From: Bdellovibrionales bacterium
GTDB taxonomy: Bacteria; Bdellovibrionota; UBA1018; CAIMNF01
Assembly (NCBI GenBank): GCA_947462765.1
Contig: CANHQK010000018.1
Coordinates: 1 to 37,110, forward strand
DNA length: 37,110 nt
Direction: 5' to 3'
The notes beneath the pieces were generated by a model, which saw nothing but the letters and a program-made list of their open reading frames with translations, had not been told where the DNA came from and searched no databases. Below, one piece after another: positions 1-8,384 of this stretch. Every line of letters starts with the position of its first letter. The stretch's first letter is position 1. Made by a program: the position numbers and the translations under genes.

Positions 1-175
1 GACTGATGTCCAGATGTTTTCCGAATGACTGAGAGAAAATAGTTCCTTCGAGTATTTCTCCGGACTTCAATATGACCAGGTCTTTTGCATTTGCGTTCAT
101 TACAAACACAAAGCTGATGACCGCCAGAAAGTGCATTGAGTTTTTGTTCTTAAGCTTTAGGTGGATAAGTCGCAT
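1..175 (-). CDS. Partial exported protein (N-terminus only)
   Basis: The reading frame opens with ATG at 175 and runs off the window's left edge, giving about 58 residues. The N-terminus has basic residues, then a hydrophobic stretch (FLAVISFVFVMNANA) and a plausible signal-peptidase site before KDLV. The mature start, with VILKSGEILEGTI, resembles short beta-rich segments at the start of many secreted or periplasmic proteins in spirochaetes and other diderms, but no function follows from it. The DNA is AT-rich compared with most of the window. Start choice is uncertain because a second in-frame ATG lies about 13 codons later. Confidence 0.6.
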   Translation of the reverse strand, partial: MRLIHLKLKNKNSMHFLAVISFVFVMNANAKDLVILKSGEILEGTIFSQSFGKHLDIS

Positions 176-281
176 AGTAATATTTTAGCAGTATTTCGCT
201 CGTGTGTTATCGGTTAAAAAGAATACAATGGTTCCTTTAAATGTAATTCAGTAATTATAATCCGACATTTATTTTTTTTAG

Positions 282-1201
<920 letters not shown>

Positions 1202-1229
1202 ACGCCAACTTACGCTAGCGACCTCTCCT

Positions 1230-1538
1230 TCACAAAATAGAAATCGTCGCGCCTGCCAAGGTATAGTTCAGCACCATGAGAGAAAACGCCGGAAGCGTCT
1301 GAACAATCGGGTCTCTCACCCGGACTCTCGTCACGAGGCCCAAGAACATGAGAGTTCCGAGTCCGAGGGTCGAGAAGATGAAAAGGGGAGTCCAAAAGAG
1401 TCCGATGAGAGTTCCCAAGGCTCCAAGGATTTCCAGAATACCCGTCAAAAGACGGTACTTCGACATTCCGAATCGCTCGAACTCATCCCGCATGTGCGAG
1501 GTGAAGACGCAAAGAAATCCATAAATCAGGAAAGCCAC
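1230..1538 (-). CDS. DoxX-like small membrane protein (copy 1)
   Basis: A roughly 100-residue integral membrane protein with about four hydrophobic segments. It is clearly related to the divergent neighbour at 1663: both share a first helix, an (E/D)EFxxFG segment, a Gly-rich middle helix and (T/H)VR(V/I)x(D/N)P before the last helices. DoxX-like proteins are small four-helix proteins that often accompany redox or metal-stress genes. The only standard start is GTG at 1538, but alignment with the neighbour implies that the first helix begins about 14 codons earlier, in an open stretch with no ATG, GTG or TTG. The true start may therefore be a rare ATC, ATT or CTG codon around 1566-1580, or the first helix is shortened. 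Function unproven. Confidence 0.7.
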   Translation of the reverse strand: MAFLIYGFLCVFTSHMRDEFERFGMSKYRLLTGILEILGALGTLIGLFWTPLFIFSTLGLGTLMFLGLVTRVRVRDPIVQTLPAFSLMVLNYTLAGATISIL

Positions 1539-1605
1539 TGCAGAAACAAGTGCGGGATAAAGAATCAGCGGTTCGATGATTCGAGACTCACATCCAAACT
1601 ATTCC

Positions 1606-1634
1606 TTGTACAGAGTTATTCAGACGGGTACCGT
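1606..1634 (+). promoter_or_regulatory. Promoter of DoxX-like copy 2
   Basis: TTGTAC at 1606-1611 and TACCGT at 1629-1634 are separated by 17 nt. The predicted transcript would have a leader of about 20 nt ending in a strong AGGAGG ribosome-binding site before ATG 1663, so unlike several neighbours this gene has a conventional leader. Confidence 0.45.
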
Positions 1635-1662
1635 GAGACTAACACCCATTCAGGAGGCTTAA

Positions 1663-1995
1663 ATGGAACTCAGCTTAGGTTTAAATTTGGTCAGGACTTT
1701 GGTGTTTTGCTCGGTGGTGTTCGTTTGGGTGGTTCGATACTCCAATATTGTCGAAGAGTTCAAGCAGTTCGGGTATCCGAACTGGCTCCGAGATCTGGTG
1801 GGCATCTCCAAATTGACTTTCGTCACCCTGATGATGACAGGAGGGATGGAAGGCATTCGTGTGGGGTCGATCGGAATCAGTCTTCTGATGCTTGCAGCGC
1901 TTGCGACCCATGTCCGGATCGGCAATCCTTTGTTAAAAATGCTTCCATCCCTGACCTTGCTCGTCTTCAATCTAGTGTTGTTCTTTAGTCACTGA
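1663..1995 (+). CDS. DoxX-like small membrane protein (copy 2)
   Basis: A 110-residue integral membrane protein with about four hydrophobic helices and a short EEFKQFGYPNW loop after helix 1, a layout typical of DoxX-like families. It is a diverged paralogue of the minus-strand gene at 1230-1538 and is transcribed away from it. The start is secure: ATG 1663 follows AGGAGG by 6 nt. It converges on the Cys-rich peptide gene, with stop codons 2 bases apart. DoxX proteins occur in metal- and thiol-stress operons alongside ECF sigma factors, so a role in the same response as the neighbouring sigma factor is plausible but inferred. Confidence 0.75.
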   Translation: MELSLGLNLVRTLVFCSVVFVWVVRYSNIVEEFKQFGYPNWLRDLVGISKLTFVTLMMTGGMEGIRVGSIGISLLMLAALATHVRIGNPLLKMLPSLTLLVFNLVLFFSH

Positions 1996-1997
1996 TT

Positions 1998-2219
1998 TCA
2001 AGACTCCTTTTTGTCTTTTTTGTGCACCTTGCACTTCCCGTGCTTGCAGTGGCCTTTTTTGCAATCACATTCCGTGCAGGTGCATTTTTCTCCTTTTCCT
2101 TCGGCACAGGTTTTTTGGCACTGTTCGTCACAGGCGCAGTCTCCCGCATAAGACATAGCGGGCGCGAACGCCAAGAGGTGGGTGAGTACAATTGCTTTCA
2201 GGACATTTCGTTTTTTCAT
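1998..2219 (-). CDS. Exported cysteine-rich metal-binding peptide
   Basis: A 73-residue protein with a signal peptide (about residues 1-25, ending SYAG) and a mature part of about 48 residues that holds 10 cysteines (CxC, CxxxC and CTCTECDC patterns), several histidines (GHCKHGKC) and many lysines. This composition strongly suggests soft-metal (Cu, Zn, Cd) binding outside the cytoplasm, resembling exported Cys-rich metallothionein- or bufferin-like peptides. ATG 2219 has an AAGGAG ribosome-binding site. It is divergent from the ECF sigma gene, with a palindrome between them. No modifying enzyme of the MNIO (DUF692) family, which usually accompanies bufferins, is in the window. Metal binding is inferred from composition. 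Confidence 0.8.
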   Translation of the reverse strand: MKKRNVLKAIVLTHLLAFAPAMSYAGDCACDEQCQKTCAEGKGEKCTCTECDCKKGHCKHGKCKVHKKDKKES

Positions 2220-2240
2220 GATTCGGGTTCTCCTTGCCTT

Positions 2241-2305
2241 GGAATACGCAGACGTGCAAGTTTTGTGACCGGAATGTCACAAAAAAGTGTTCCACGCCGT
2301 ATAAC
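2241..2305. promoter_or_regulatory. Divergent promoter region with perfect palindrome
   Basis: A perfect inverted repeat, TTTTGTGAC (2261-2269), 6 nt, GTCACAAAA (2276-2284), lies between the Cys-rich peptide and ECF genes. Each half contributes GTCACA at a -35 position. Rightward, GTCACA 2276-2281 is 18 nt from TATAAC (2300-2305) and 16 nt from CGTA. Leftward, GTCACA (2269-2264) is 17 nt from TATTCC (2246-2241) and 15 nt from CGTA. The site could be an operator for a dimeric repressor, or two back-to-back promoters for the neighbouring ECF factor; TGTCACA plus a CGT(C/A) -10 is reminiscent of ECF41-type promoters. Confidence 0.6.
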
Positions 2306-2331
2306 GGACCAGAAGGGTGCAGGGAGCCGCA

Positions 2332-2856
2332 TTGGAACCTACCGAGATCGATGAGTTATTCAGACGGTACGCCGCGGGTGAGGCAGAAGCGTTCTCGCGA
2401 TTGTATGATCTTGCCTCGCCCAAGGTTTGGGGATTCATTGCCAAACGCATCTCGAACGAAGCATTCGCCGAAGAGATTTTCCAGGAAGTATGGGCCAGGA
2501 TTCATCGCACCCGTGAATTGTACGACCCGATCTATCCTGCTTTGCCTTGGATCTTTACTCTGACCCGATCGGTTTGGGCGGATGCCCTTCGCCGGCAAAG
2601 GAGCCGCCCCGAGGTTCCTGTCGAGTCTGAAGAGTTAGAGCGAATCGCGGGCGCAGAGAGCGAAGCAGTTCAGGATGGTGTTTCGTGGTCTGAGCTCGCT
2701 CCCAAGCTGGTACCGGGGGATCGCGAAATGCTCGAGGACCGTTATCTCAAAGAATGGAGTTTCGAGGCCATCGCAAAAAAATTGAATTCGAGTGAGGCCA
2801 GTGTCCGTCAGAGGATCAGCCGGATTCTCAGAAAAATCAGGAGTCAGGGCATATGA
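2332..2856 (+). CDS. ECF-type RNA polymerase sigma factor
   Basis: A 174-residue two-domain sigma-70 family factor of ECF size. Region 2 spans the first half, with the helix around AEEIFQEVWARIHR and ALPWIFTLTRSVWADALRR as the -10-recognition part. Region 4 is near the C-terminus, with GDREMLEDRYLKEWSFEAIAKKL and a helix-turn-helix ending SVRQRISRILRKIRS. I prefer TTG 2332, which has GGGAG 5 nt upstream; GTG 2317 in the same frame has no spaced ribosome-binding site. The stop overlaps the next start as ATGA, so sigma factor and membrane protein are translationally coupled, the usual sigma/anti-sigma layout. The divergent Cys-rich peptide gene suggests metal or redox stress as the signal. Confidence 0.85.
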   Translation: MEPTEIDELFRRYAAGEAEAFSRLYDLASPKVWGFIAKRISNEAFAEEIFQEVWARIHRTRELYDPIYPALPWIFTLTRSVWADALRRQRSRPEVPVESEELERIAGAESEAVQDGVSWSELAPKLVPGDREMLEDRYLKEWSFEAIAKKLNSSEASVRQRISRILRKIRSQGI

Positions 2857-3395
2857 ACCCAAAAGAAGACCGATTGAAGTCCGAGTTTGAAGCATTTTCA
2901 AAGGATCCTGGCGTGGTGCCCCCTGCCGGAGTTTCGGCTCGGGTGAGGCTCAAGATCGAAGCAGACTTGAATCCCGACCTGAAGCGGGTATTCCTGGAAA
3001 GCCTCGGGCTTCACGCCGTTTCAGGCGCGGTGACCTTGCTCTTTTGCCCGCAGTTCGGAATCGGACCCCTCGGCGGAGGGCGTGGCCTGATGGGGTTTGT
3101 CGAATCTTACGGCCATGCGGTGTGCGGTCTGTTTTGCGGGGCTTTCTTCATGAGTTTGACGGCGTTTCTCGCGCCGTTCTGGCTCAGCTCTCCGGTCAGA
3201 ACAGCACTCTCCCGGAACGCGCTGGCTATGGCTTCACTCTTGACCCTGGGTTCACTCTTCGCACTTCTGCTCTTGGCCTTCATGGTCCGTGGCGAGATTG
3301 CGCATGTGCATCCGGAGTTTTTGTTGGCCTGGGTGGGTGCCGCACTGCTCAGCGCCTATGCTGGAATTATTGGAACGTACCAAAAAAAATACTGA
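2853..3395 (+). CDS. Membrane anti-sigma factor candidate
   Basis: 180 residues: a charged N-terminal cytoplasmic region of about 50 residues followed by about four hydrophobic segments (from near SLGLHAVSGAVTLLF to the C-terminus). The start overlaps the sigma stop by 4 bases. The layout (short cytoplasmic sigma-binding tail, multi-helix membrane part, direct coupling to an ECF gene) matches membrane anti-sigma factors such as the NrsF/DUF1109 kind, although I cannot confirm that family from sequence alone. Cysteines near helices 1 and 2 (LFCPQF, CGLFCG) could sense metal or thiol state; this is inference. No HxxxCxxC zinc anti-sigma motif is seen. Confidence 0.65.
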   Translation: MNPKEDRLKSEFEAFSKDPGVVPPAGVSARVRLKIEADLNPDLKRVFLESLGLHAVSGAVTLLFCPQFGIGPLGGGRGLMGFVESYGHAVCGLFCGAFFMSLTAFLAPFWLSSPVRTALSRNALAMASLLTLGSLFALLLLAFMVRGEIAHVHPEFLLAWVGAALLSAYAGIIGTYQKKY

Positions 3396-3429
3396 ATCTG
3401 GGCACTGCCTTGGGAGGTCTTCATTTTCT

Positions 3430-5097
3430 CTACCTGTATTTCAGGTAGCTTTCAATCGAGCGGAACCGGGTACCGTCGAAATAGATTCCACGATCTAATA
3501 CCCGGTCGGCCCACGGGATCTCAGCACCATTCGGTTTAACGAACATGCTGGTCAGTATGGGGGAAGCAGGAGTTCCGGCAACACCCTTGTCCAGGATACG
3601 GTCAATGGCCTCTGGAAACGAAGATTGACGGAACCCTACATGGGTGTCGTGGTTTTCAGGGGTGCCGGCGATGATTTTCGTCATCATGGCGGCATTCTTC
3701 AAGCTAGGGGCCACCAATCCTTTATCAAGAAAGCGGTCTGCTTGCTCCAACATACTGACCTTCTCGATTTCATAAGTGGAACATTCTCCTGTTTCGAAGT
3801 TATAGCCCGGACTTGTTTCGTAGCAACGCTCAGTGGTGAACTCTTTTCCAAAGAAAAAGTAGTCCTGCAAATACTGGAAATCAGTTTCGCTCAGGCTATC
3901 TCTTAACACCATTCCCTTATCGAGTGCCCGGACCCCTACAAAGCCCAGGCGCACTAGATGGGACATGGGAAACTGATTGTTCGATACCGCGCCTCTGTCA
4001 AGTAGTTGGTCGAAGTCTTCTTTGTAAAGGTTACGAGTGAATCTGGCCGCTGGACCGCTTTGTACGCACGGTACAGAGGAGTGTTGAAACCCGAGAGCCT
4101 CGAGAATATGAGCTCCAGTCGAGGACCAGAAGTCAGACTTGTTTAGAATGATCCCTTTTGACCCGATCCTGGTGTTGAAATCATCACTCGAATTGCAATC
4201 CTGATAAAAATCGAGTGAATCAGCCGGATGAATGAGTCCGGGATCAGCACGAAGTTCCAGGGGATGAGCGGGCGCGATGAATTCATTGACCTTACTAATG
4301 CTTTCCGGGTCGGTGATGTGATATCTGGTGAGCCCAGCACGGAGTTCATTGCGGTCTGCACCAAAGGACGCAATCGCCTCGAAAAATTTTAGGTAGGTTT
4401 CCAAGGAGGAGAATGAACCATCCAATGAAGCGAACATTTTGCTACCCGACTGATTCTGGGTACGGAAGTCCTGAAACGAGGGTCTCTCCTGATCCGGTAT
4501 CTCCCTGTATTGCTCTTGGTACTCAAACCAAGTGATGGCTTCAGAGTATTTCAGGAAGGTTTCGACTCCTGAAAACACACGATGCCGGTATGCATCGGAT
4601 TCGCGAGTGGCTTCGCCGAACTTCAAGTAAGTCTCGACTGATGCGGCCACTTTAACACCTCTTTTCCAGGAGCTGTCTAAGCTCATTCTGCAAGCTTCTG
4701 CATACTTGAGCGAGGTCTCGACTGATGCAGCAATCAGCTGTGAGGATGGGCACACTCCCACGGCCTCATGATGCTTGAGAGAGGTTTCGACACTGGAAAC
4801 GAAGTCCCCTGCCTTCAGGTGGTCTAAGCAGGCACGCTGTTCTGAAGAAAGATTCAATCCTTCGAATCCAATTCCAGGTCCGTCAAGGTCCTGGTCAATT
4901 TTTACTTTTGGATCGGCTTCCCCGGAGTACTTCTTGTCGAGAAGCTCCCTCAACACCTTGCCACACTCCGGTTCGCTCAGCTGGGTGCCAGTGTCTTCGG
5001 TCTTTCCTTGCTGATTGGGTGCTGGGTTTCCCTGAATGATGAGTGCACATCCTGAGATAACCCATGAGAATAGCAAAACCAGAGTGATGTTCTTCAT
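3430..5097 (-). CDS. Lipoprotein built of two repeat types
   Basis: A 555-residue lipoprotein with a signal peptide and lipobox VISGC (lipidated Cys near residue 17). It does not match a family I know. Two internal repeat families are visible. Repeat A, S(V/L)ET(S/Y)LKxxEA, occurs five times in the N-terminal half (about residues 102, 125, 153, 177 and 231), and a partial sixth copy (SIESYLKYR) forms the C-terminus. Repeat B, (A/I)DR(F/I/V)LD(K/R)G(V/L/I), occurs about five times in the C-terminal half. ATG 5097 is preferred over GTG 5106 because AGAGGGTGG lies just upstream. The gene is AT-richer than its neighbours, which may mean transfer. It follows the permease by 74 nt. Function unknown; surface scaffold or adhesion is only a guess. 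Confidence 0.75.
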   Translation of the reverse strand: MKNITLVLLFSWVISGCALIIQGNPAPNQQGKTEDTGTQLSEPECGKVLRELLDKKYSGEADPKVKIDQDLDGPGIGFEGLNLSSEQRACLDHLKAGDFVSSVETSLKHHEAVGVCPSSQLIAASVETSLKYAEACRMSLDSSWKRGVKVAASVETYLKFGEATRESDAYRHRVFSGVETFLKYSEAITWFEYQEQYREIPDQERPSFQDFRTQNQSGSKMFASLDGSFSSLETYLKFFEAIASFGADRNELRAGLTRYHITDPESISKVNEFIAPAHPLELRADPGLIHPADSLDFYQDCNSSDDFNTRIGSKGIILNKSDFWSSTGAHILEALGFQHSSVPCVQSGPAARFTRNLYKEDFDQLLDRGAVSNNQFPMSHLVRLGFVGVRALDKGMVLRDSLSETDFQYLQDYFFFGKEFTTERCYETSPGYNFETGECSTYEIEKVSMLEQADRFLDKGLVAPSLKNAAMMTKIIAGTPENHDTHVGFRQSSFPEAIDRILDKGVAGTPASPILTSMFVKPNGAEIPWADRVLDRGIYFDGTRFRSIESYLKYR

Positions 5098-5171
5098 TTT
5101 TTCCACCCTCTTAATCTTACTTCATTTAGTTTTCGGTTCGATAGTGTGTCAGGGAAGACAGTTTTAGCTAG

Positions 5172-6461
5172 TTAATGGGGTGCCGGGTGGAATGGGCGCG
5201 CCTTACCCCTTAAAAATAGAACGGTTGAAACAGCGAGTAGAATTCCGACGGATAACCACTCAGTGGGGGTGACACTGGTGAGGAGGAATACCATCATTCC
5301 GATTGCAAGAACCGGTATCCACATCAGTTTTTTCTTTCCTTGGTGTTTCAAGAGAATGACTGCCGCCACAGAGCAGATTCCGTACATCAAGATAGCTGAG
5401 AGATTGGCCAGCACTGCTAGCTTTTCGAATTGGCTCGATACCGCTAATAGGTACACAATTCCGACCTGGGTCCAGATTGCTAGTGTTGGTGCCTGGGTTC
5501 TAGGTGAAACGGCTGCTAGCCGTTTTGGTAGAAATCCGTCCTCTGCGAACGCCAGTAGACTGCGAGGTAGACTTAGAGTCATTGCGCTCAAATAGCCAAG
5601 TGTGGAGAATACTGCGCCGAGTGCTAGGATTTTTCCACCGATTGGGCCAAGCAGTAACCCAGCGCTTTCTGCTAAAGGAGCAATGCCCGGACGCCCGAGC
5701 TCCCTCCCCAGTACACTTTGGCTGACCGAGTGAACACCGAGGTAAAGAACTAGCACCATGATTGAAGAGGCGATGAGTGCACGCGGTAGGTTGCGTTCAG
5801 GGTTCTTGATTTCTCCGCTTGGAATGAGTGCACTCTCAACACCGGTGAAGGCGAAGATGAGCACCATAGCAGCTCGGGCGATCGAGTCGACTGGAAGTTT
5901 GGGAGGGAGAGCCAGGTTTTCAGCGCTCAAACTGCCGAGTCCCGAGAAAAAGAGGAGAAGGAGAGGAAGTATCTTGATGAGGGCAATGAATGTGCTGATG
6001 CCTCCACCCGATTTTGCCCCTCGAACATTAAATAGGGCCAGTGCGGTGAGGCTTAGGGCAAGGATGATCGCTTCAGCGAGGGGTCCAGTTTCTCCCTGTA
6101 GAAGCATTCCCGTAAAATGCGCGTAGGCGTTCGAAACTGATGCGAAAGCGAAGGTGGCCAAGAACCAAAGCAGGACTCCCGACAGATACCCAGTGAATTC
6201 GCCCAGCACCGGTTTCACATAGGCGTAAGGTCCACCACTCGTGCGAGTCGTTCGACCCACAATGATGAAGACTCCGGCCACACAGAGCATGACCGCAAAA
6301 CAGAGCACGTAAACCAACAGTGAAGCCCTTCCAGCAAGCGCATACACGCTTTGAGGAAGGCGGAAGATCCCTCCCCCTACCGTGCAGTTGAAACAAGAGG
6401 CAATAAGTGCGAGCAGGCCTAGTGATGGAAGGAGCTTTTGAGAGCCGGAGGCGGTGTTCAT
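5172..6461 (-). CDS. APC-family amino-acid permease
   Basis: A 429-residue inner-membrane transporter with about 12 hydrophobic segments. The first helix carries the APC-superfamily substrate/ion motif as NCTVGGGIFRLP (residues about 25-36), and GPYAYVKPVLGEFTGYLSG follows helix 2. A central FAFTGVESALIPSGEIKNPERNLPRAL-type segment with its conserved Glu matches APC helix 6 and the loop after it. Amino acid/proton symport or antiport is expected; the substrate is not predictable. ATG 6461 has no Shine-Dalgarno but sits 6 nt after TAGGCT. It lies 32 nt downstream of the VTT-domain gene on the same strand, so the two may also be co-transcribed. Confidence 0.85.
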   Translation of the reverse strand: MNTASGSQKLLPSLGLLALIASCFNCTVGGGIFRLPQSVYALAGRASLLVYVLCFAVMLCVAGVFIIVGRTTRTSGGPYAYVKPVLGEFTGYLSGVLLWFLATFAFASVSNAYAHFTGMLLQGETGPLAEAIILALSLTALALFNVRGAKSGGGISTFIALIKILPLLLLFFSGLGSLSAENLALPPKLPVDSIARAAMVLIFAFTGVESALIPSGEIKNPERNLPRALIASSIMVLVLYLGVHSVSQSVLGRELGRPGIAPLAESAGLLLGPIGGKILALGAVFSTLGYLSAMTLSLPRSLLAFAEDGFLPKRLAAVSPRTQAPTLAIWTQVGIVYLLAVSSQFEKLAVLANLSAILMYGICSVAAVILLKHQGKKKLMWIPVLAIGMMVFLLTSVTPTEWLSVGILLAVSTVLFLRGKARPFHPAPH

Positions 6462-6467
6462 GCTCCG

Positions 6468-6473
6468 AGCCTA
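6468..6473 (-). promoter_or_regulatory. -10 box just upstream of permease start
   Basis: TAGGCT on the minus strand ends 6 nt before ATG 6461, the same spacing seen before several other start codons here. The -35 region is weak. It predicts an own, leaderless transcript for the permease in addition to read-through from upstream. Confidence 0.35.
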
Positions 6474-6493
6474 CACTCGGATGCGGGTTCCGT

Positions 6494-7039
6494 CTATTCC
6501 CGGAACCAGCGCTCCATTCCGCCACGGGCGTGTTGAGTCAGGAGGGCGTAGGCGCTGAACTTGATGGCCCGCCCGAGCATCATTCCCCAGAAGATCCAGA
6601 TCATTGGTAAGGGAGAAAGGGCAGCCAGAGCTACGGCGGGATGCTGGTAGATCGGGACAGCGGCACTTCCCGCCAGGGCCCAGAATCCATAGTCCCGGAT
6701 CCAGTGGCCCAGGGTTTGTGCCCAGTCGTTATCGAGCATTCCCGGAGTGAAAGTGTTCAAGAAGTCCATTCCTTGGTTCCGGATTAAGATCGCAAAGCAG
6801 ACCGCACCGAGAGTGGACCCAAGAGCCGTCATCCATGCTACACGGAATCGCTTCTTTGGGGCCGCAAGGAAGGCTCCCACCACGATCGGGTCGAGGGGAA
6901 CGATGAAAATGAAAAAGTCGAGGAACGCAAGGATTGCTACCAATGGAGCGAACCAAACCCGCTCGGTGTAGGAGGGGAGGCGTTTGCAGGCATGGAGGAA
7001 GCTTTCCCAGTAGCGGTTCATCTCGGGAGATCTTATCAT
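6494..7039 (-). CDS. VTT-domain (YqaA/DedA-like) membrane protein
   Basis: A 181-residue membrane protein. The VTT/SNARE-associated type domain is suggested by a first helix LVAILAFLDFFIFIVPLDPIVVGA, a Gly-containing helix ALGSTLGAVCFAIL, and the late GSAAVPIYQHPAVALAALSPLPMIWIFW segment with FWGMMLGRAIKFSAYA. This arrangement matches YqaA-like members of the DedA superfamily, some of which move lipids across membranes. Two in-frame starts exist (7039 and 7021); neither has a Shine-Dalgarno, and TAAGAT lies 8 nt before the second. It diverges from the S1-domain gene with 75 nt between starts. Confidence 0.7.
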   Translation of the reverse strand: MIRSPEMNRYWESFLHACKRLPSYTERVWFAPLVAILAFLDFFIFIVPLDPIVVGAFLAAPKKRFRVAWMTALGSTLGAVCFAILIRNQGMDFLNTFTPGMLDNDWAQTLGHWIRDYGFWALAGSAAVPIYQHPAVALAALSPLPMIWIFWGMMLGRAIKFSAYALLTQHARGGMERWFRE

Positions 7040-7078
7040 GGCAGGGCATAATGCGTTGCATTAGAATGGGTTCGAGTC

Positions 7079-7108
7079 TTGCCGGGACGGCCCCGGAGCG
7101 GTTATGGT
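7079..7108 (+). promoter_or_regulatory. Leaderless-type promoter of S1 gene
   Basis: TTGCCG (7079-7084), 18 nt, TATGGT (7103-7108), then 6 nt to ATG 7115. No ribosome-binding site lies before the ATG, so transcription is predicted to start at or next to the initiation codon. Confidence 0.6.
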
Positions 7109-7114
7109 GACGGG

Positions 7115-8377
7115 ATGAGCAAAACCAAGGGATCCAAGACCAATACCGATTACATGAATGAGTTCAACTCCGGTTCGGACGAGGAGTTCGAGCAGAGTCT
7201 TGAAAAGCCCGAGGAGGACTTTGGTTCACTTCTGTCGGAGTCGTTCAAGAATCAGAGCAAACGACTCAAGGTCGGAGATAAGATCCGTGGGAAAATCCTG
7301 AACCTCGGGTCAGAAGAGGTGTTCGTCACCACCGGAACCCGCCACGAGGGGATTGTTCAGCGTAAGGAATTTTTTGACGAAGAGGGCAAGGCCCTGTTCC
7401 AAGTCGGAGATACGGTCGATCTGTTTGTGACCCTGGTCAAGGGCAGTGAGATCCGTTTGTCGCGGAATCCGACCGACCGAAATCTCGCCGAGGATCTGAA
7501 ACAAGCTTTCGATCAGGACCGACCGATTCAGGGCCGTGTGGTCGAAGTTTGCAAGGGCGGAGTCCGGGTGAACATCAAAGGGAAGCTTGCGTTCTGTCCG
7601 ATCAGTCAGCTCGATTCCGCGCGGATCGAGAGTGGCGAGGAGTTCATCGGCAGGAGTCTCGAGTTCAAGATCACCGAGTTCAGCGAAGGGGGACGTAACA
7701 TTGTCGTTTCCCGCAGGAAGCTTCTGGACGTGGAACGGGAAACCGGCATGACCTCCTTCCTGGCCGATACCCAGGATGGCGCAGTGGTCACCGGCAAGGT
7801 GACCCGTCTCGAGACTTTCGGGGCTTTTGTCGAGCTCGCTCCCGGCGTCGAGGGATTGGTGCACATTTCAGAGATCGCATGGTCCCGTATCGGAGCGCCT
7901 TCCGAGGTCTTGACTCCGGGACAGTCGGTTCAAGTCAAGCTTCTGAAACGCGAGGTTCTGAATGGCCGTGCGAAAATTTCATTATCCATCAAACAGGTCA
8001 ATCCGCGTGAAATTCCCTCAAAAGAAGAGAAATCCGAATCAGCGGCACCTAAGGTGACGATCGGCCAGCTCTTCGACGGAAAGATCACCCGGAAGGAACT
8101 GTATGGAGTTTTTGTCCAACTGGAGCCCGGGATGAACGGACTCCTCCACAAATCCCGCATCGGTGACTCGAAAGAGATCCAATTCGAAAAACTCCGCGTG
8201 AATGACACGATCCGGGTTCAGGTGGTGGAGGTGAAAGGTGCCGAGAGGCAGATCAGCCTCGGACTTCCCGGAGTTCAGGGAGAAGACGATTGGAGGCTCG
8301 ATTACAAGTCGGATTCTTCTGCATCACTTGGAACCCTAGGATCGCGGTTCGCGGCAGCTCTGCAAAAAAAGCGCTAA
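7115..8377 (+). CDS. Four-domain S1 RNA-binding protein (RpsA-like)
   Basis: A 420-residue cytoplasmic protein with an acidic N-terminal tail of about 45 residues and then four S1 (OB-fold) repeats: around KVGDKIRGKILNLGSEEVFV, RPIQGRVVEVCKGGVRVNI, GAVVTGKVTRLETFGAFVEL...GLVHISEIAWSR and TIGQLFDGKITRKELYGVFVQL...GLLHKSRIGDS. Domain 3 is closest to the S1 consensus. Ribosomal S1 of Gammaproteobacteria has six repeats (about 557 residues), so this is either a short S1 or an auxiliary S1-like protein; the genome may carry a full-length rpsA elsewhere. The leaderless start places an mRNA-binding protein under a start mode that does not need S1 or a Shine-Dalgarno. Divergent from the VTT gene and convergent with 8385-9632, 8 nt apart. 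Confidence 0.85.
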   Translation: MSKTKGSKTNTDYMNEFNSGSDEEFEQSLEKPEEDFGSLLSESFKNQSKRLKVGDKIRGKILNLGSEEVFVTTGTRHEGIVQRKEFFDEEGKALFQVGDTVDLFVTLVKGSEIRLSRNPTDRNLAEDLKQAFDQDRPIQGRVVEVCKGGVRVNIKGKLAFCPISQLDSARIESGEEFIGRSLEFKITEFSEGGRNIVVSRRKLLDVERETGMTSFLADTQDGAVVTGKVTRLETFGAFVELAPGVEGLVHISEIAWSRIGAPSEVLTPGQSVQVKLLKREVLNGRAKISLSIKQVNPREIPSKEEKSESAAPKVTIGQLFDGKITRKELYGVFVQLEPGMNGLLHKSRIGDSKEIQFEKLRVNDTIRVQVVEVKGAERQISLGLPGVQGEDDWRLDYKSDSSASLGTLGSRFAAALQKKR

Positions 8378-8384
8378 AAGATAC

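Noticed and set aside
2261-2284. CRP/FNR-type binding site
   Set aside because: The TGTGA and TCACA halves are 8 nt apart instead of the 6 nt of the CRP consensus, and no CRP-family gene is nearby.
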